A stretch of 46,699 nt of DNA from Alistipes sp. (GTDB taxonomy: Bacteria > Bacteroidota > Bacteroidia > Bacteroidales > Rikenellaceae): contig JAHHQK010000014.1 in assembly GCA_020026435.1 (NCBI GenBank), positions 1-46,699 of the forward strand, read 5' to 3'. This document shows, piece after piece, positions 8,303 to 16,678 of the stretch. Numbering within the stretch: the stretch's first letter is position 1; each line of letters opens with the position of its first letter. The position numbers and the translations under genes are program-made. Below the pieces are notes generated by a model that was not told the origin of the DNA, did not search any database, and was given only the letters and a program-made list of their open reading frames with translations.

Positions 8303-9307
8303 TTAGGCCTTCGAACCTTCGTAAGCCCACTTCACGTAGATCGCACCCCACGTATAACCGCCACCAAAGGCCGACAGGATAAGGTTGTCGCCTACGTGCA
8401 GCTCATTCTCGTAGTCACACAGACACGAGGGGATGGTTGCTGCCGTGGTGTTACCGTTGGTCTCGATGTTGACCATGCACTTGTCGCGCGTGATGCCCAT
8501 ACGGCGGGCCGTGGCGTCGATGATACGCAGATTGGCCTGGTGGGGTACCAGGTAGCGGATGTCGTCCGAGGTCAGACCGTGACGCTGCATCATCTCGACC
8601 GACACGTCGGCCATCTTCGATACGGCGGCGCGGAATACTGCCTGACCGTCCCACGAAATCGTGTGCCAGTTGTTAGCCACCGTCTCCTCCGAAGCGGGGT
8701 AACGCGAACCGCCGGCCTTCATGTAGAGCTGACGCTCGCCTGCACCGTCGGAGTGGAGGATCGAGTCGATCACACCCAGGCCCTCGGTGCTGGGCTCCAG
8801 CAGCACGGCTGCGGCACCGTCACCGAAGATCGGACAGGTCGAACGGTCCGAATAATCGACGATCGACGACATCTTGTCGGCACCCACAACGATCACCTTC
8901 TTGCTCGTACCGGCCTCGATGAACTTGGCTCCCGTCGTCAGGGCGAACAGGAATCCGCTGCACGCAGCCGAAACATCGTAGGCAAAGGCGTTTTTACATC
9001 CGGCCTGATCGGCGATCAGGTTACCCGTCGAGGGGAAAAACATATCGGGGGTCACTGTTGCGCAGATCACCACATCGATATCCATCGGATCAACGCCCGT
9101 CTTGTCAAGCAGCGAAATCACGGCACGTGCTCCCATATAGGAAGTTCCCACACCCTCGGCCTTCAGGATATGGCGCGTCTTGATACCGATGTGCGACATA
9201 ATCCACTCATCGTTGGTATCGACCATACGGCTGAGCTCTTCGTTGGTAAGAATATAGTCGGGCAGATACTGTCCTACGCCCGTAATAGCTGCTGTTATTT
9301 TACTCAT
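8303..9307 (-). CDS. fabH: Beta-ketoacyl-ACP synthase III
   Basis: This enzyme condenses acetyl-CoA (or a branched primer) with malonyl-ACP to start fatty acid synthesis. With the start at 9307 the protein has 334 residues. The catalytic triad is present: C116 in SAACSG, H256 in PHQAN and N286 in NGNTTAA. The WDGQAVFRAAV segment and the terminal GGGYTWGA glycine loop are also typical. It lies 22 nt downstream of plsX and closes the DUF177-rpmF-plsX-fabH cluster, a conserved bacterial order. Whether it prefers straight or branched primers cannot be told here. Confidence 0.96.
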   Translation of the reverse strand: MSKITAAITGVGQYLPDYILTNEELSRMVDTNDEWIMSHIGIKTRHILKAEGVGTSYMGARAVISLLDKTGVDPMDIDVVICATVTPDMFFPSTGNLIADQAGCKNAFAYDVSAACSGFLFALTTGAKFIEAGTSKKVIVVGADKMSSIVDYSDRSTCPIFGDGAAAVLLEPSTEGLGVIDSILHSDGAGERQLYMKAGGSRYPASEETVANNWHTISWDGQAVFRAAVSKMADVSVEMMQRHGLTSDDIRYLVPHQANLRIIDATARRMGITRDKCMVNIETNGNTTAATIPSCLCDYENELHVGDNLILSAFGGGYTWGAIYVKWAYEGSKA

Positions 9308-9329
9308 CAATGAAAATTTTTTGGTTGAT

Positions 9330-10277
9330 TTAGTTTTTGAACACCGCCTGCAACTTGGCCGTAAGGTCGGCACGTATGCACTTCTCCGTCGAGAGGATCA
9401 TGCTCTCGATGGCCTTCGGCGAGGAGCATCCGTGACCGATGATCACCGGAGCGTTGATACCCAAAACGGGCGTTCCGCCGACGTGTTCGTAGTTCATGGC
9501 CTCCCAGAAAGCGTTGCCGCCACCCAGGGCCTTATTAATCCGATAGAGGCCCTCGGCCATCTTCAGCGCCGTGTTGCCCACGAAGCCGTCGCAAACAATC
9601 ACATCGGCAATCTTTCCCGAGAACAGGTGCGTTCCCTCGATATTGCCCACGAAATTGATGCGCTTCTCCTCCTTGAGCAGTGCATACGCCGCCTTGGACT
9701 GAGCATTGCCCTTGGCCTCTTCCTCTCCGATATTGAGTACCGCAACGCGCGGACGCTCGATACCCAATACTGCCTCGGCATAGACCGATCCGATCAATCC
9801 GTATTGTGCCAGCACCTCGGGTTTGCAATCCACGTTAAGACCCACATCCAACAACAGTGCCGGACGTCCGCCCACCGTCGGAATCAACGACGAAATCGTC
9901 GGACGGATCACACCCTCGATCGGTTTTACGGCATACATCGATCCTACCATCATCGCACCCGTGGAACCGGCGCTGGCAAAACCGTTGATCAGGCCCTTGG
10001 CCAGATAGCCGAAACCCACCGTGATGCTCGAATTGCTCTTCGATTGAAAGGCCTTGGCCGGATGGTCGCCCATCTCAATGACCTCGGTCGTGGCTACAAT
10101 GTCGAAACGATCCCGGGCACATCCCTCCTCCGAGAGAAGAGCCTCGATCTTCGCTTCGTCACCGAATAATACGATACGGCTGTCGGGCGCAATTTTATCA
10201 AGTGCCATGACTGCACCCTTGACTGCTGCTTCGGGGGCGAAATCGCCGCCCATTGCGTCTACACCAATTTTCAACAT
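9330..10277 (-). CDS. plsX: Phosphate acyltransferase PlsX
   Basis: PlsX turns acyl-ACP into acyl-phosphate for phospholipid synthesis. The 315-residue protein opens with IGVDAMGGDFAP, the family signature. It also shows GSTGAMM near residue 105, LLDVGLNVDCKPE near 140-155 and IVCDGFVGNTALKM near 225-240. It is a peripheral inner-membrane enzyme. It lies between rpmF (153 nt upstream) and fabH (22 nt downstream), as in many bacteria. Confidence 0.96.
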   Translation of the reverse strand: MLKIGVDAMGGDFAPEAAVKGAVMALDKIAPDSRIVLFGDEAKIEALLSEEGCARDRFDIVATTEVIEMGDHPAKAFQSKSNSSITVGFGYLAKGLINGFASAGSTGAMMVGSMYAVKPIEGVIRPTISSLIPTVGGRPALLLDVGLNVDCKPEVLAQYGLIGSVYAEAVLGIERPRVAVLNIGEEEAKGNAQSKAAYALLKEEKRINFVGNIEGTHLFSGKIADVIVCDGFVGNTALKMAEGLYRINKALGGGNAFWEAMNYEHVGGTPVLGINAPVIIGHGCSSPKAIESMILSTEKCIRADLTAKLQAVFKN

Positions 10278-10430
10278 ATTAGATCTTTTTTAACGTATTC
10301 GGTCGAATTATCCAATAAATAGGTATTTTCCACCAAAAATGGCTGTTTTTTCGACATCATACGCCTATAAATACAAAAGAAGAGGGCAACCGTGTCGATT
10401 GCACTCTTCGCTTTAGTGAAGCCGAAGAAT

Positions 10431-10616
10431 TTATTCGGCTGCTTTTTTCTCGATAGCCAACTTGCCGCGATAGAAACCGCACTCGGGGCATACGCGGTGG
10501 TACAGAACCGATGCACCGCAGTTCGAGCAGGTTACCACCGTGGGAACAACTGCCTTGTAATGAGTTCTTCTCTTATCACGTCGCGTCGACGAGACTTTGT
10601 GTTTAGGATGTGCCAT
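10431..10616 (-). CDS. rpmF: 50S ribosomal protein L32
   Basis: A 61-residue, strongly basic protein starting MAHPKHKVSSTRRDKRR, the usual L32 N-terminus. It has a zinc ribbon: CSNC and CPEC spaced by about 12 residues. This is the zinc-binding form of L32. It follows the DUF177 gene by 80 nt in the standard cluster. Confidence 0.97.
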   Translation of the reverse strand: MAHPKHKVSSTRRDKRRTHYKAVVPTVVTCSNCGASVLYHRVCPECGFYRGKLAIEKKAAE

Positions 10617-10696
10617 TGTACTATATAAGTTATAAGTTTAACGTTTTATTCCTTGTGTCGTTTTCCTCCGGGATTGCTCCCCGAGGTCCGCGGACT

Positions 10697-11257
10697 CTAT
10701 TTTTCCTTTTCTTCGGCCTCCATGCGGTCGCGCAGGGCCGACAGGGCGGCAAATTGCGATCCCGAGGAAGGGTTCTCGGCTTTTTGTTCGATGGCGGCGA
10801 ACTCCTCGTCGGAGACGATGTTGAACCGCTTGAGCATCTCGGGGTTGCACTCCCCGTCGGGATGCACGCGGCGGTAAGGCAACGAGAGAACGATACTTTC
10901 GTAGATATATTGCGAAAGATCCACCTCGTCTTCCACAGGCAGGATCCACATCACCTCGCCGTCGTATTCGCCCTCCTCGTTGGAGATGCGCACCAACAAC
11001 TCCCCGTCGTATTCCACCGGAATGGTGCAATCGTCCAGGCAACGGTCACACTCGACCACTACTTCGCCCCGGATACCAATCTCCAAAACCAGCTGTGTTT
11101 CAGAGCGTTCCATCTCAACGGTCACCTTGCATCGTCCGTCCTTGATCTCCTGGCTCTCGAACGCGCGGAACAACTCGCCGTCAACCTCGAAATCAAACGT
11201 ATGAACGCCCGGTTTCAGACCCTTGTAGGCAATCGAATATCGCTGAGTTACATCCAT
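10697..11257 (-). CDS. DUF177 (YceD-like) protein
   Basis: A 186-residue protein with the DUF177 layout: an N-terminal beta-rich part, then VVECDRCLDDCTIPVEYDGELLVRI near the middle with the conserved CxxC, then YIYESIVLSLPYRRVHPDGEC. Bacterial YceD has been linked to 23S rRNA accumulation, and plant relatives to plastid rRNA processing. I chose the start at 11257 (MDVTQRYSIAYKGL) because an excellent promoter lies at 11276-11306, so a longer frame starting at 11422 would begin upstream of the transcript. First gene of the operon with rpmF, plsX and fabH. Confidence 0.9.
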   Translation of the reverse strand: MDVTQRYSIAYKGLKPGVHTFDFEVDGELFRAFESQEIKDGRCKVTVEMERSETQLVLEIGIRGEVVVECDRCLDDCTIPVEYDGELLVRISNEEGEYDGEVMWILPVEDEVDLSQYIYESIVLSLPYRRVHPDGECNPEMLKRFNIVSDEEFAAIEQKAENPSSGSQFAALSALRDRMEAEEKEK

Positions 11258-11275
11258 CTGAACATATTTAGATCG

Positions 11276-11306
11276 CAAAGTTACGAAAAAATAAAACATA
11301 TGCAAA
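11276..11306 (-). promoter_or_regulatory. Promoter of the DUF177-rpmF-plsX-fabH operon
   Basis: On the minus strand TTTG (11303-11306) is followed after 19 nt by TAACTTTG (11276-11283), an exact Bacteroidetes promoter. It decides the start codon of the DUF177 gene at 11257. Confidence 0.75.
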
Positions 11307-11432
11307 GATTTCCGAAAGTTTTCATTCACAAACACCTCCGACTTTATCCCCACGGAGGCTCTTCGGAGCAGACTGCGGGAGGCAAGCGGGGTTTTTGGAA
11401 CGAATTTTGATCCGATTTCCAAAAATTTTCGT

Positions 11433-11440
11433 TACTTTTG
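11433..11440 (+). promoter_or_regulatory. -7 element abutting the start of the unknown gene
   Basis: TACTTTTG fits TAnnTTTG and ends only 4 nt before the ATG at 11445. A TTTG at 11406-11409 lies 23 nt upstream, longer than usual. If used, transcription would begin at or next to the start codon, giving a leaderless message. Confidence 0.4.
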
Positions 11441-11444
11441 TCCT

Positions 11445-11852
11445 ATGGATAGCAATAAAGGATTCACAATCGAGGTGGCGAGCAGCGACAAGGAGTGGTG
11501 GCGTTACAACGTGGCCTTCACCTGCGGCTGCTTCAACGGAGAGGGAGTGCGCATAGGATTCGCCGCTGCCGACTCCCACATTGCCGATGTGGGATCCAAG
11601 CCCGAACCTCCGAAGGGAACGCCTCCTCCGCGAAAGGCCACTCTTGAGACCATGCCCTGTGACAATATCCTGGTCTACCTATATATAATACCGCACACCC
11701 TGCCCGAGGAAAACGACATCGACGCCACACGTCCGTTCGATGCCTTGATCAAGGTCTACTACGGGGGCAAATTACTCAAAACCCGCCATCAATCCGTCAA
11801 CCGATGGTCGGGAATCTCTTTGGCCATAAAATTTGACCACAATGAGGAATAA
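11445..11852 (+). CDS. Conserved-looking protein of unknown function
   Basis: A 135-residue protein I do not recognise. It has no signal peptide and no membrane segment, so it is probably cytoplasmic. It has a Trp-rich start (DKEWWRYNVAFTCGCF), a Pro-rich stretch (KPEPPKGTPPPRK) in the middle and a beta-strand-like C-terminus (ALIKVYYGGKLLKTRHQSVNRW). Codon use looks like its neighbours. It is divergent from the DUF177 gene with 187 nt between the starts. The next in-frame Met is far downstream (in ETMPC), so the start at 11445 is the only good one. Confidence 0.65.
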   Translation: MDSNKGFTIEVASSDKEWWRYNVAFTCGCFNGEGVRIGFAAADSHIADVGSKPEPPKGTPPPRKATLETMPCDNILVYLYIIPHTLPEENDIDATRPFDALIKVYYGGKLLKTRHQSVNRWSGISLAIKFDHNEE

Positions 11853-12008
11853 TCCTCCAAATACTTCTATTCCTGCTACTTTCGCCTCAGACGAAAGACT
11901 CTGCTCATGGTTGTTCGTCAGATATTTTGAAAAATTTTTTCTACATTTTGAACAACGTATTCATTTTTTAGCTTTATTTGAACTCTGAACTTTAAAATTA
12001 TTAAGCGT

Positions 12009-12950
12009 ATGAAAAATTCATTGAAATGGGCATTGATGCTCTTGATGTGCTGCACCTGCTTCGTAGCGTGCGATGATGACGATGACAATCCGGGAACTCC
12101 CTCCAACCAACCTTCGGAGATTACACTGAAGGCTTTCCAGAAAGATTACCCCAACGCCACCAACGTAGTGTGGAGCGTTGCCCGCGGTTACAATGTGGCT
12201 CAATTCAACCTGCAGCAGAGCCGTGATGAAATGGTTGTGCGCAACCACGCGGCTTACTACCCGATAAACTCGGCCAAGAAGGCCTACACCGAGGTGGATC
12301 TGACGTGGGAGCAGCTCCGCACGGAGGCCCCCCAGGTGGTTGCCGCCTGGGAGGCCGGCGAGTTCGCCGCTTCGGTTACCACGAACCGCATTGACGTCGA
12401 GAAGAAGGTTTACTTCGAGCAGGAGGCCCGTTACGAGTTGGAATTCGACCACAACGGCACGGAGTATGAGTTGCTCTACGCCCTGGACGGCACGCTGCTG
12501 AAGACAGACATCGACGCCGAGAACGATGACGAGGGTCCCTGCCCGTTCGGCATCATCGAATTCATCCAGGCCCACTACCCCAACGCCTACATAGATGACT
12601 ACGACCAGGAACTGATCAAGGACATCCTCTACGAGACAGTCGAGATCGAGGTTCGCAAGAACGGCAAGAAAGTGGAGTACAACGTTGTATTCAAACAGGG
12701 TGCCCATGTGATTTCCGCCCAGGAGATCGACGAGGACGACTACAACGACGAGCAGATCCTCCCGAAGGTGATCGTCGATGCCTTGACGAAGATCAACGCC
12801 GACCGCGAGACCTGGGACGAAGTCTATGCAGCCTACAATCTCGAGGGCAAGAAGCTCAACTACTACGCCGTATTCGAGATCGAGGGTGAGGAGGACAGCC
12901 TCTATGAAATTTCGCTCGCTGGTGATGCCAAATTCATCATGCACATCTAA
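12009..12950 (+). CDS. PepSY-like domain lipoprotein
   Basis: A 313-residue lipoprotein. The signal peptide ends in FVAC with cysteine at 21, followed directly by five Asp residues; acidic residues after the cysteine are the usual surface-export signal in Bacteroidetes. The mature part has several units starting with a helix such as ITLKAFQKDYPNATNVVW and FIQAHYPNAYIDDYD, each followed by strands, as in the PepSY-like (DUF2874) family. It is very acidic overall. A weak promoter is possible (TTTG at 11947-11950, TTTATTTG at 11973-11980, spacing 22). A hairpin terminator follows the gene. Function is unknown. Confidence 0.82.
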   Translation: MKNSLKWALMLLMCCTCFVACDDDDDNPGTPSNQPSEITLKAFQKDYPNATNVVWSVARGYNVAQFNLQQSRDEMVVRNHAAYYPINSAKKAYTEVDLTWEQLRTEAPQVVAAWEAGEFAASVTTNRIDVEKKVYFEQEARYELEFDHNGTEYELLYALDGTLLKTDIDAENDDEGPCPFGIIEFIQAHYPNAYIDDYDQELIKDILYETVEIEVRKNGKKVEYNVVFKQGAHVISAQEIDEDDYNDEQILPKVIVDALTKINADRETWDEVYAAYNLEGKKLNYYAVFEIEGEEDSLYEISLAGDAKFIMHI

Positions 12951-13017
12951 TCGAGGGAATACGACACAGGAATTGAGAGTTATTCAAAAGTCCTGTTTAT
13001 AAATTATTACAGTTGCG

Positions 13018-13053
13018 AATCGGTGGCCGGATTTCGGTCACCGATTTGTTTTT
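13018..13053 (+). terminator. Intrinsic terminator after the PepSY-like lipoprotein gene
   Basis: AATCGGTG (13018-13025) pairs with CACCGATT (13039-13046) and is followed by TGTTTTTT. Confidence 0.75.
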
Positions 13054-13530
13054 TGCGCCATAACAAGAAACCCACAACCGAATTCGGCTATATGGGATAT
13101 TGAAAAGGTTTTATCAGAATCCTGCTCCCCAAAATACAAAATATGGGATCGGGGTTGTTTTTCCAGTCGTGCAAACCAAACCTGGTCAAGTTATTTTCTT
13201 TCGGACAAGCCGCCACAAGATTTTTATCCAAATCCGACTTTTTCTTTTATACAATATCGGGAATCGAGTCCCGGACAGGTGACAGACGGGCGTTCACAGA
13301 TCGTAACGATGCGGCATAAGCCCCTCTTCCCGCAAATTATCCACTCCATCCTCGGTCCAACCATCACCATCACCATCACCATCACCATTATCTGCTTATT
13401 TCTACCATTTTCCTCACCTGCTCTTCCCGCTCGACTTCCCCACTTTCCGCAATCCTCCCCTCCACACCCTACACATCCTGCCCCACACCCGCCGCCTCTC
13501 CGCACGCGCCCCTCGAAGAGCTCCAAATAC
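13054..13530. other. Intergenic stretch, C-rich, no gene seen
   Basis: About 480 nt between two terminators. Short open frames exist but have no recognisable start signals or protein features. From about 13385 to 13500 the plus strand is rich in C and nearly lacks G. The one ordered element is the tandem repeat at 13361-13388. Confidence 0.5.
13361..13388. repeat. Hexanucleotide tandem repeat (CCATCA)n
   Basis: The unit CCATCA is repeated about 4.7 times without error. It lies outside any convincing gene, so repeat-number change would not alter a protein. Confidence 0.85.
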
Positions 13531-13595
13531 AAAAAAGTCCCCGCAGGCTCACCCGCAAGGACAAAAAAATAGGTTCGGATTCGTCCGAACCTATT
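13531..13595 (-). terminator. Tandem terminators after GAPDH
   Basis: On the minus strand AATAGGTTCGGA and TCCGAACCTATT form a perfect 12-bp stem with a four-base loop, followed by TTTTTT. A second hairpin ending GGGGAC with TTTTTT follows at once (13531-13562). Confidence 0.85.
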
Positions 13596-13617
13596 GGTAT
13601 TAAATATGGTCTATCAA

Positions 13618-14634
13618 CTATTTGTTGTTGTAAGCGGCCATCTTCTCGATCAACATGAGGACCTTGTTCGAGTAACCCCACTCGTTGTCATACCACGAAA
13701 CAACCTTAACAAAGGTGTCGGTCAAAGCGATACCGGCAGCCTTGTCGAAGATCGACGTACGAGCGTCACCCAGGAAGTCCGACGAAACGACAGCGTCCTC
13801 GGTGTAACCCAGGATACCCTTCAACTCGTTCTCCGAAGCCTCTTTCATGGCAGCGCAGATCTCGTCGTACTTAGCGGGCTTAGCCAGGTTAACGGTCAGG
13901 TCGACAACCGAAACGTCGAGGGTCGGAACACGCATCGACATACCGGTCAGTTTGCCGTTCAGGGCGGGGATAACCTTACCTACGGCCTTAGCAGCACCGG
14001 TCGACGAGGGGATAATGTTACCGGCAGCAGCACGGCCACCACGCCAGTCTTTCATCGAAGGACCGTCAACGGTCTTCTGAGTAGCGGTGGTCGAGTGAAC
14101 CGTCGTCATCAAACCGTCGGTGATGCCGAACTTGTCGTGGAGAACCTTAGCGATGGGAGCCAAGCAGTTCGTGGTGCACGATGCGTTCGAAACGATGGTC
14201 TGACCAGCGTAAGTATCGGTATTAACACCGCAAACGAACATAGGCGTATCGTCCTTCGAGGGAGCCGACATAACTACATATTTTGCACCGGCAGCGATGT
14301 GAGCTTCAGCCTTCTCCTTGGTCAGGAACAGACCGGTCGACTCAACTACGTACTCAGCCTCAACCTCATTCCACTTCAGGTCAGCGGGGTTCTTCTCGGC
14401 GGTAACACGGATAGCCTTACCGTTAACGATGAGCAGGTTCTTCTCGGTGTCGGCAGCAACCTCACCCTTGAACTGGCCGTGCATCGTATCATACTTCAGC
14501 ATGTAAGCCATGTAGTCAACCGGAAGCAGGTCGTTAATACCAACCACCTCAATGTTCTCATTGGTGCAAGCAGCACGGAATACCATACGGCCGATACGAC
14601 CGAAGCCGTTAATACCAATCTTAATCATAGACAT
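13618..14634 (-). CDS. gapA: Glyceraldehyde-3-phosphate dehydrogenase
   Basis: This cytoplasmic glycolytic enzyme oxidises and phosphorylates glyceraldehyde-3-phosphate with NAD. The 338-residue protein starts with the Rossmann motif IGINGFGRIGRM. The active site SNASCTTNCLAP gives C153, and H180 lies in MTTVHSTTATQ. The Asp of GINDLL after the second strand suggests NAD rather than NADP. A start two codons later (14628) is an equal alternative. A strong promoter lies upstream and two terminators lie downstream, so it is a single-gene unit. Codon use looks biased (many GTA/TAC/ACC-type codons), consistent with high expression. Confidence 0.97.
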   Translation of the reverse strand: MSMIKIGINGFGRIGRMVFRAACTNENIEVVGINDLLPVDYMAYMLKYDTMHGQFKGEVAADTEKNLLIVNGKAIRVTAEKNPADLKWNEVEAEYVVESTGLFLTKEKAEAHIAAGAKYVVMSAPSKDDTPMFVCGVNTDTYAGQTIVSNASCTTNCLAPIAKVLHDKFGITDGLMTTVHSTTATQKTVDGPSMKDWRGGRAAAGNIIPSSTGAAKAVGKVIPALNGKLTGMSMRVPTLDVSVVDLTVNLAKPAKYDEICAAMKEASENELKGILGYTEDAVVSSDFLGDARTSIFDKAAGIALTDTFVKVVSWYDNEWGYSNKVLMLIEKMAAYNNK

Positions 14635-14681
14635 TATAATTTGAATTGTTGTTAATAAAAAACTCTCTATTTTCTACGCCG

Positions 14682-14713
14682 CAAAATTAGTTACTTTCTA
14701 CAAGCTAAACAAA
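14682..14713 (-). promoter_or_regulatory. Promoter of gapA
   Basis: On the minus strand TTTG (14710-14713) and TAATTTTG (14682-14689) are separated by 20 nt, a close match to the Bacteroidetes consensus. It predicts a leader of about 45 nt. Confidence 0.75.
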
Positions 14714-15168
14714 TAAAAAGTAAAAAATTTCATTATAGATTTGCACAAAATTCGGAAAAAATTCTTAAATTATAGGCAAAAATCGGGGTTTTCGCTCTTT
14801 TTTCCGCCTGATTTTCTTCCTTTTCGCGCCCCGCCCCATTTGGATCCAGAACCATTTTCCTCATCATCCACGGCAAGGTTTTCCGTTGCCGCCTTTTGCT
14901 CAGCACCGGGACTTACGCCCGACCGCCTCTCTTTGCCGCAAACGGACTTTCCCAACCGCTTAACCCCAATCCATTTCCCGCATCCGATCCCTAACGGCCA
15001 ATCCACGGCCAGCCACCCGATACAGGGAAACAACTGGTTTTAAATCAATTACCAAAGCCAACCTAATGCACCCGGCTTTCCGACATCCTCAGCTTAAGGC
15101 CCGGACGCTCCGCCACGGGAGCGCGGTATCCTCACGTTTTCGGACCGGAGATTTTCGGAGGGAGGGGA
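14714..15168. other. Intergenic stretch with no gene seen
   Basis: About 455 nt. It changes from A/T-rich near the gapA promoter to C-rich, then to a GC-rich hairpin-like segment (CGCTCC with GGAGCG near 15.1 kb) without a T-tract. No tRNA and no convincing coding frame were seen. Confidence 0.45.
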
Positions 15169-15927
15169 TTATTTCATCACCGAGCTTTTGGCCCGTTTGG
15201 CCATGGCCGAAGCGAAGACAAAGTCATTGAGTTCGGGGTTGTCGGCATGGAGGATATCATCCTTCGAGCCCTCCCACCACTTGTACCCCTGGTGGATATA
15301 GACGATCTTCTCGCCGATCTCCATCACGGAGTTCATGTCGTGGGTGTTGATGATCGTCGTGATGTTGTACTCACGGGTGATCTCATGGATCAGGTTGTCG
15401 ATGACGATCGAGGTTTGGGGGTCGAGACCCGAGTTGGGCTCGTCACAAAACAGATAGCGGGGATTGAGCACGATGGCGCGGGCGATGGCCACACGCTTGA
15501 TCATACCGCCCGATAACTCGGCCGGATAGAGCTTGTTGGCATTATCCAGACGCACACGTTGCAGACAGAAGTTCACGCGCTCCATCTTCTCGGCCTCCGA
15601 CTGCTCGGTGAACAGATCCAGCGGCAGTTTGACGTTCTCCTCAACGGTCGAGCTGTCCAACAGGGCACCGCCCTGGAAAATCATGCCGATGTCCTTGCGG
15701 ATGGCCTTGCGCTCCCTGAATCCCAACTGCGTGAAGTTCACGTCGTCGTACCACACCGCCCCTTGATCCGGCGCATGAAGTCCGACCAAGGTCTTCAGCA
15801 GCACGGTCTTTCCCGAACCGCTGCGGCCGATGATGAGGTTTGTCTTTCCGGTTTCAAACCGGATCGATACATCGTTGAGTACGGTACGCCCGTCAAACGA
15901 TTTAATGATGTGGTCCGCACGTATCAT
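15169..15927 (-). CDS. mlaF: Mla-type ABC transporter ATP-binding protein
   Basis: A 252-residue ATPase of the phospholipid-trafficking (MlaF/Ttg2A) type. Walker A is GRSGSGKT near residue 37, the signature is LSGGMIKRVAIARA, Walker B is YLFCDEPNSGLDP and the switch His lies in IINTHDMNS. The start at 15927 overlaps the permease stop by 4 nt (ATGA), which implies translational coupling. In Mla systems this subunit powers lipid movement between the membranes. No MCE-domain (MlaD) gene is adjacent here. The C-terminal tail is short and basic (MAKRAKSSVMK). Confidence 0.92.
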   Translation of the reverse strand: MIRADHIIKSFDGRTVLNDVSIRFETGKTNLIIGRSGSGKTVLLKTLVGLHAPDQGAVWYDDVNFTQLGFRERKAIRKDIGMIFQGGALLDSSTVEENVKLPLDLFTEQSEAEKMERVNFCLQRVRLDNANKLYPAELSGGMIKRVAIARAIVLNPRYLFCDEPNSGLDPQTSIVIDNLIHEITREYNITTIINTHDMNSVMEIGEKIVYIHQGYKWWEGSKDDILHADNPELNDFVFASAMAKRAKSSVMK

Positions 15928-16667
15928 ATCAAAAGTATCTGAGTCAGAATAAGGTTGAAGATCATGATCACCACCGAACTCACGACCACGGCACGCGTCG
16001 AGGCGGCACCCACCTCCAGCGAATTGCCCTTGGCGTAGTAGCCGAAGAAGGCCGAGATCGAGGTGATGATATAGGCAAAGACCGAGGTCTTGATCAGCGA
16101 ATAGGTAATCGAATAGGGTCTGAAGTCGAGCAGCAGACCGTCCAGATAATCCGCCGGGATCATGATTCCGGTCAGCGCGGCGATCATCCATCCGCCGAAA
16201 ATACCGATCAGGATCGAAAGGATCGTCAGGAAGGGGAAGAAGAATACGGCCGCGATGATTTTCGGCAGGATGAGGTACGAGGCGGAGTTCACGCCCATGA
16301 TCTCCAGGGCGTCGATCTGCTCGGTGATGCGCATCGTGCCGATCTCGGAGGCGATGCTCGAACCGACCTTTCCGGCCAGAATCAACGCCACGACCGTCGA
16401 CGAGAATTCGAGGATCATCGTCTCTCGCGTGGCATAACCGATGAGTGTCTGAGGAATGAACGGCGAGTCGAGGTTGATCGACATTTGGAGGGTGATGACC
16501 GCACCGATGAAGATCGAGATGATGGCCGTAAGTCCGATGGAATCCAAACCCAGAGCCTCCATTTCACGGATGATTCGCTGACGGTAGATCATCGGCTTTT
16601 CGGGGCGCGAAAAGACCTTGCCCATCAGTATGAAATAGAGTCCGATTTTTTCAAAAACATGAAACAT
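15924..16667 (-). CDS. mlaE: MlaE-family ABC transporter permease
   Basis: A 247-residue inner-membrane permease with about five membrane segments, matching MlaE/YrbE. Typical parts are GAVITLQMSINL, RETMILEFSSTVVALILAGKVGSSIASEIGTM (the conserved coupling-helix region) and MRITEQIDALEIMGVNS. It is expected to pair with the overlapping ATPase to move phospholipids, or a related lipid, between the membranes. It lies 11 nt downstream of the DUF4834 gene. Confidence 0.93.
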   Translation of the reverse strand: MFHVFEKIGLYFILMGKVFSRPEKPMIYRQRIIREMEALGLDSIGLTAIISIFIGAVITLQMSINLDSPFIPQTLIGYATRETMILEFSSTVVALILAGKVGSSIASEIGTMRITEQIDALEIMGVNSASYLILPKIIAAVFFFPFLTILSILIGIFGGWMIAALTGIMIPADYLDGLLLDFRPYSITYSLIKTSVFAYIITSISAFFGYYAKGNSLEVGAASTRAVVVSSVVIMIFNLILTQILLI

Positions 16668-16678
16668 ATCCCCGGCTC

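Noticed and set aside
13100..13282. Small plus-strand frame of 60 codons downstream of the PepSY-like lipoprotein
   Set aside because: It has no promoter or recognisable protein feature and lies in a spacer between terminators.
13361..13388. CRISPR-like or His-tag-like repeat
   Set aside because: Units are 6 nt with no spacers, so it is not CRISPR. The CAT/CAC pattern is not inside a supported gene.
14770..15033. Minus-strand frame of 87 codons between gapA and mlaF
   Set aside because: Low-complexity basic/Gly-rich translation, no start signal and overlap with C-rich spacer; not supported as a gene.
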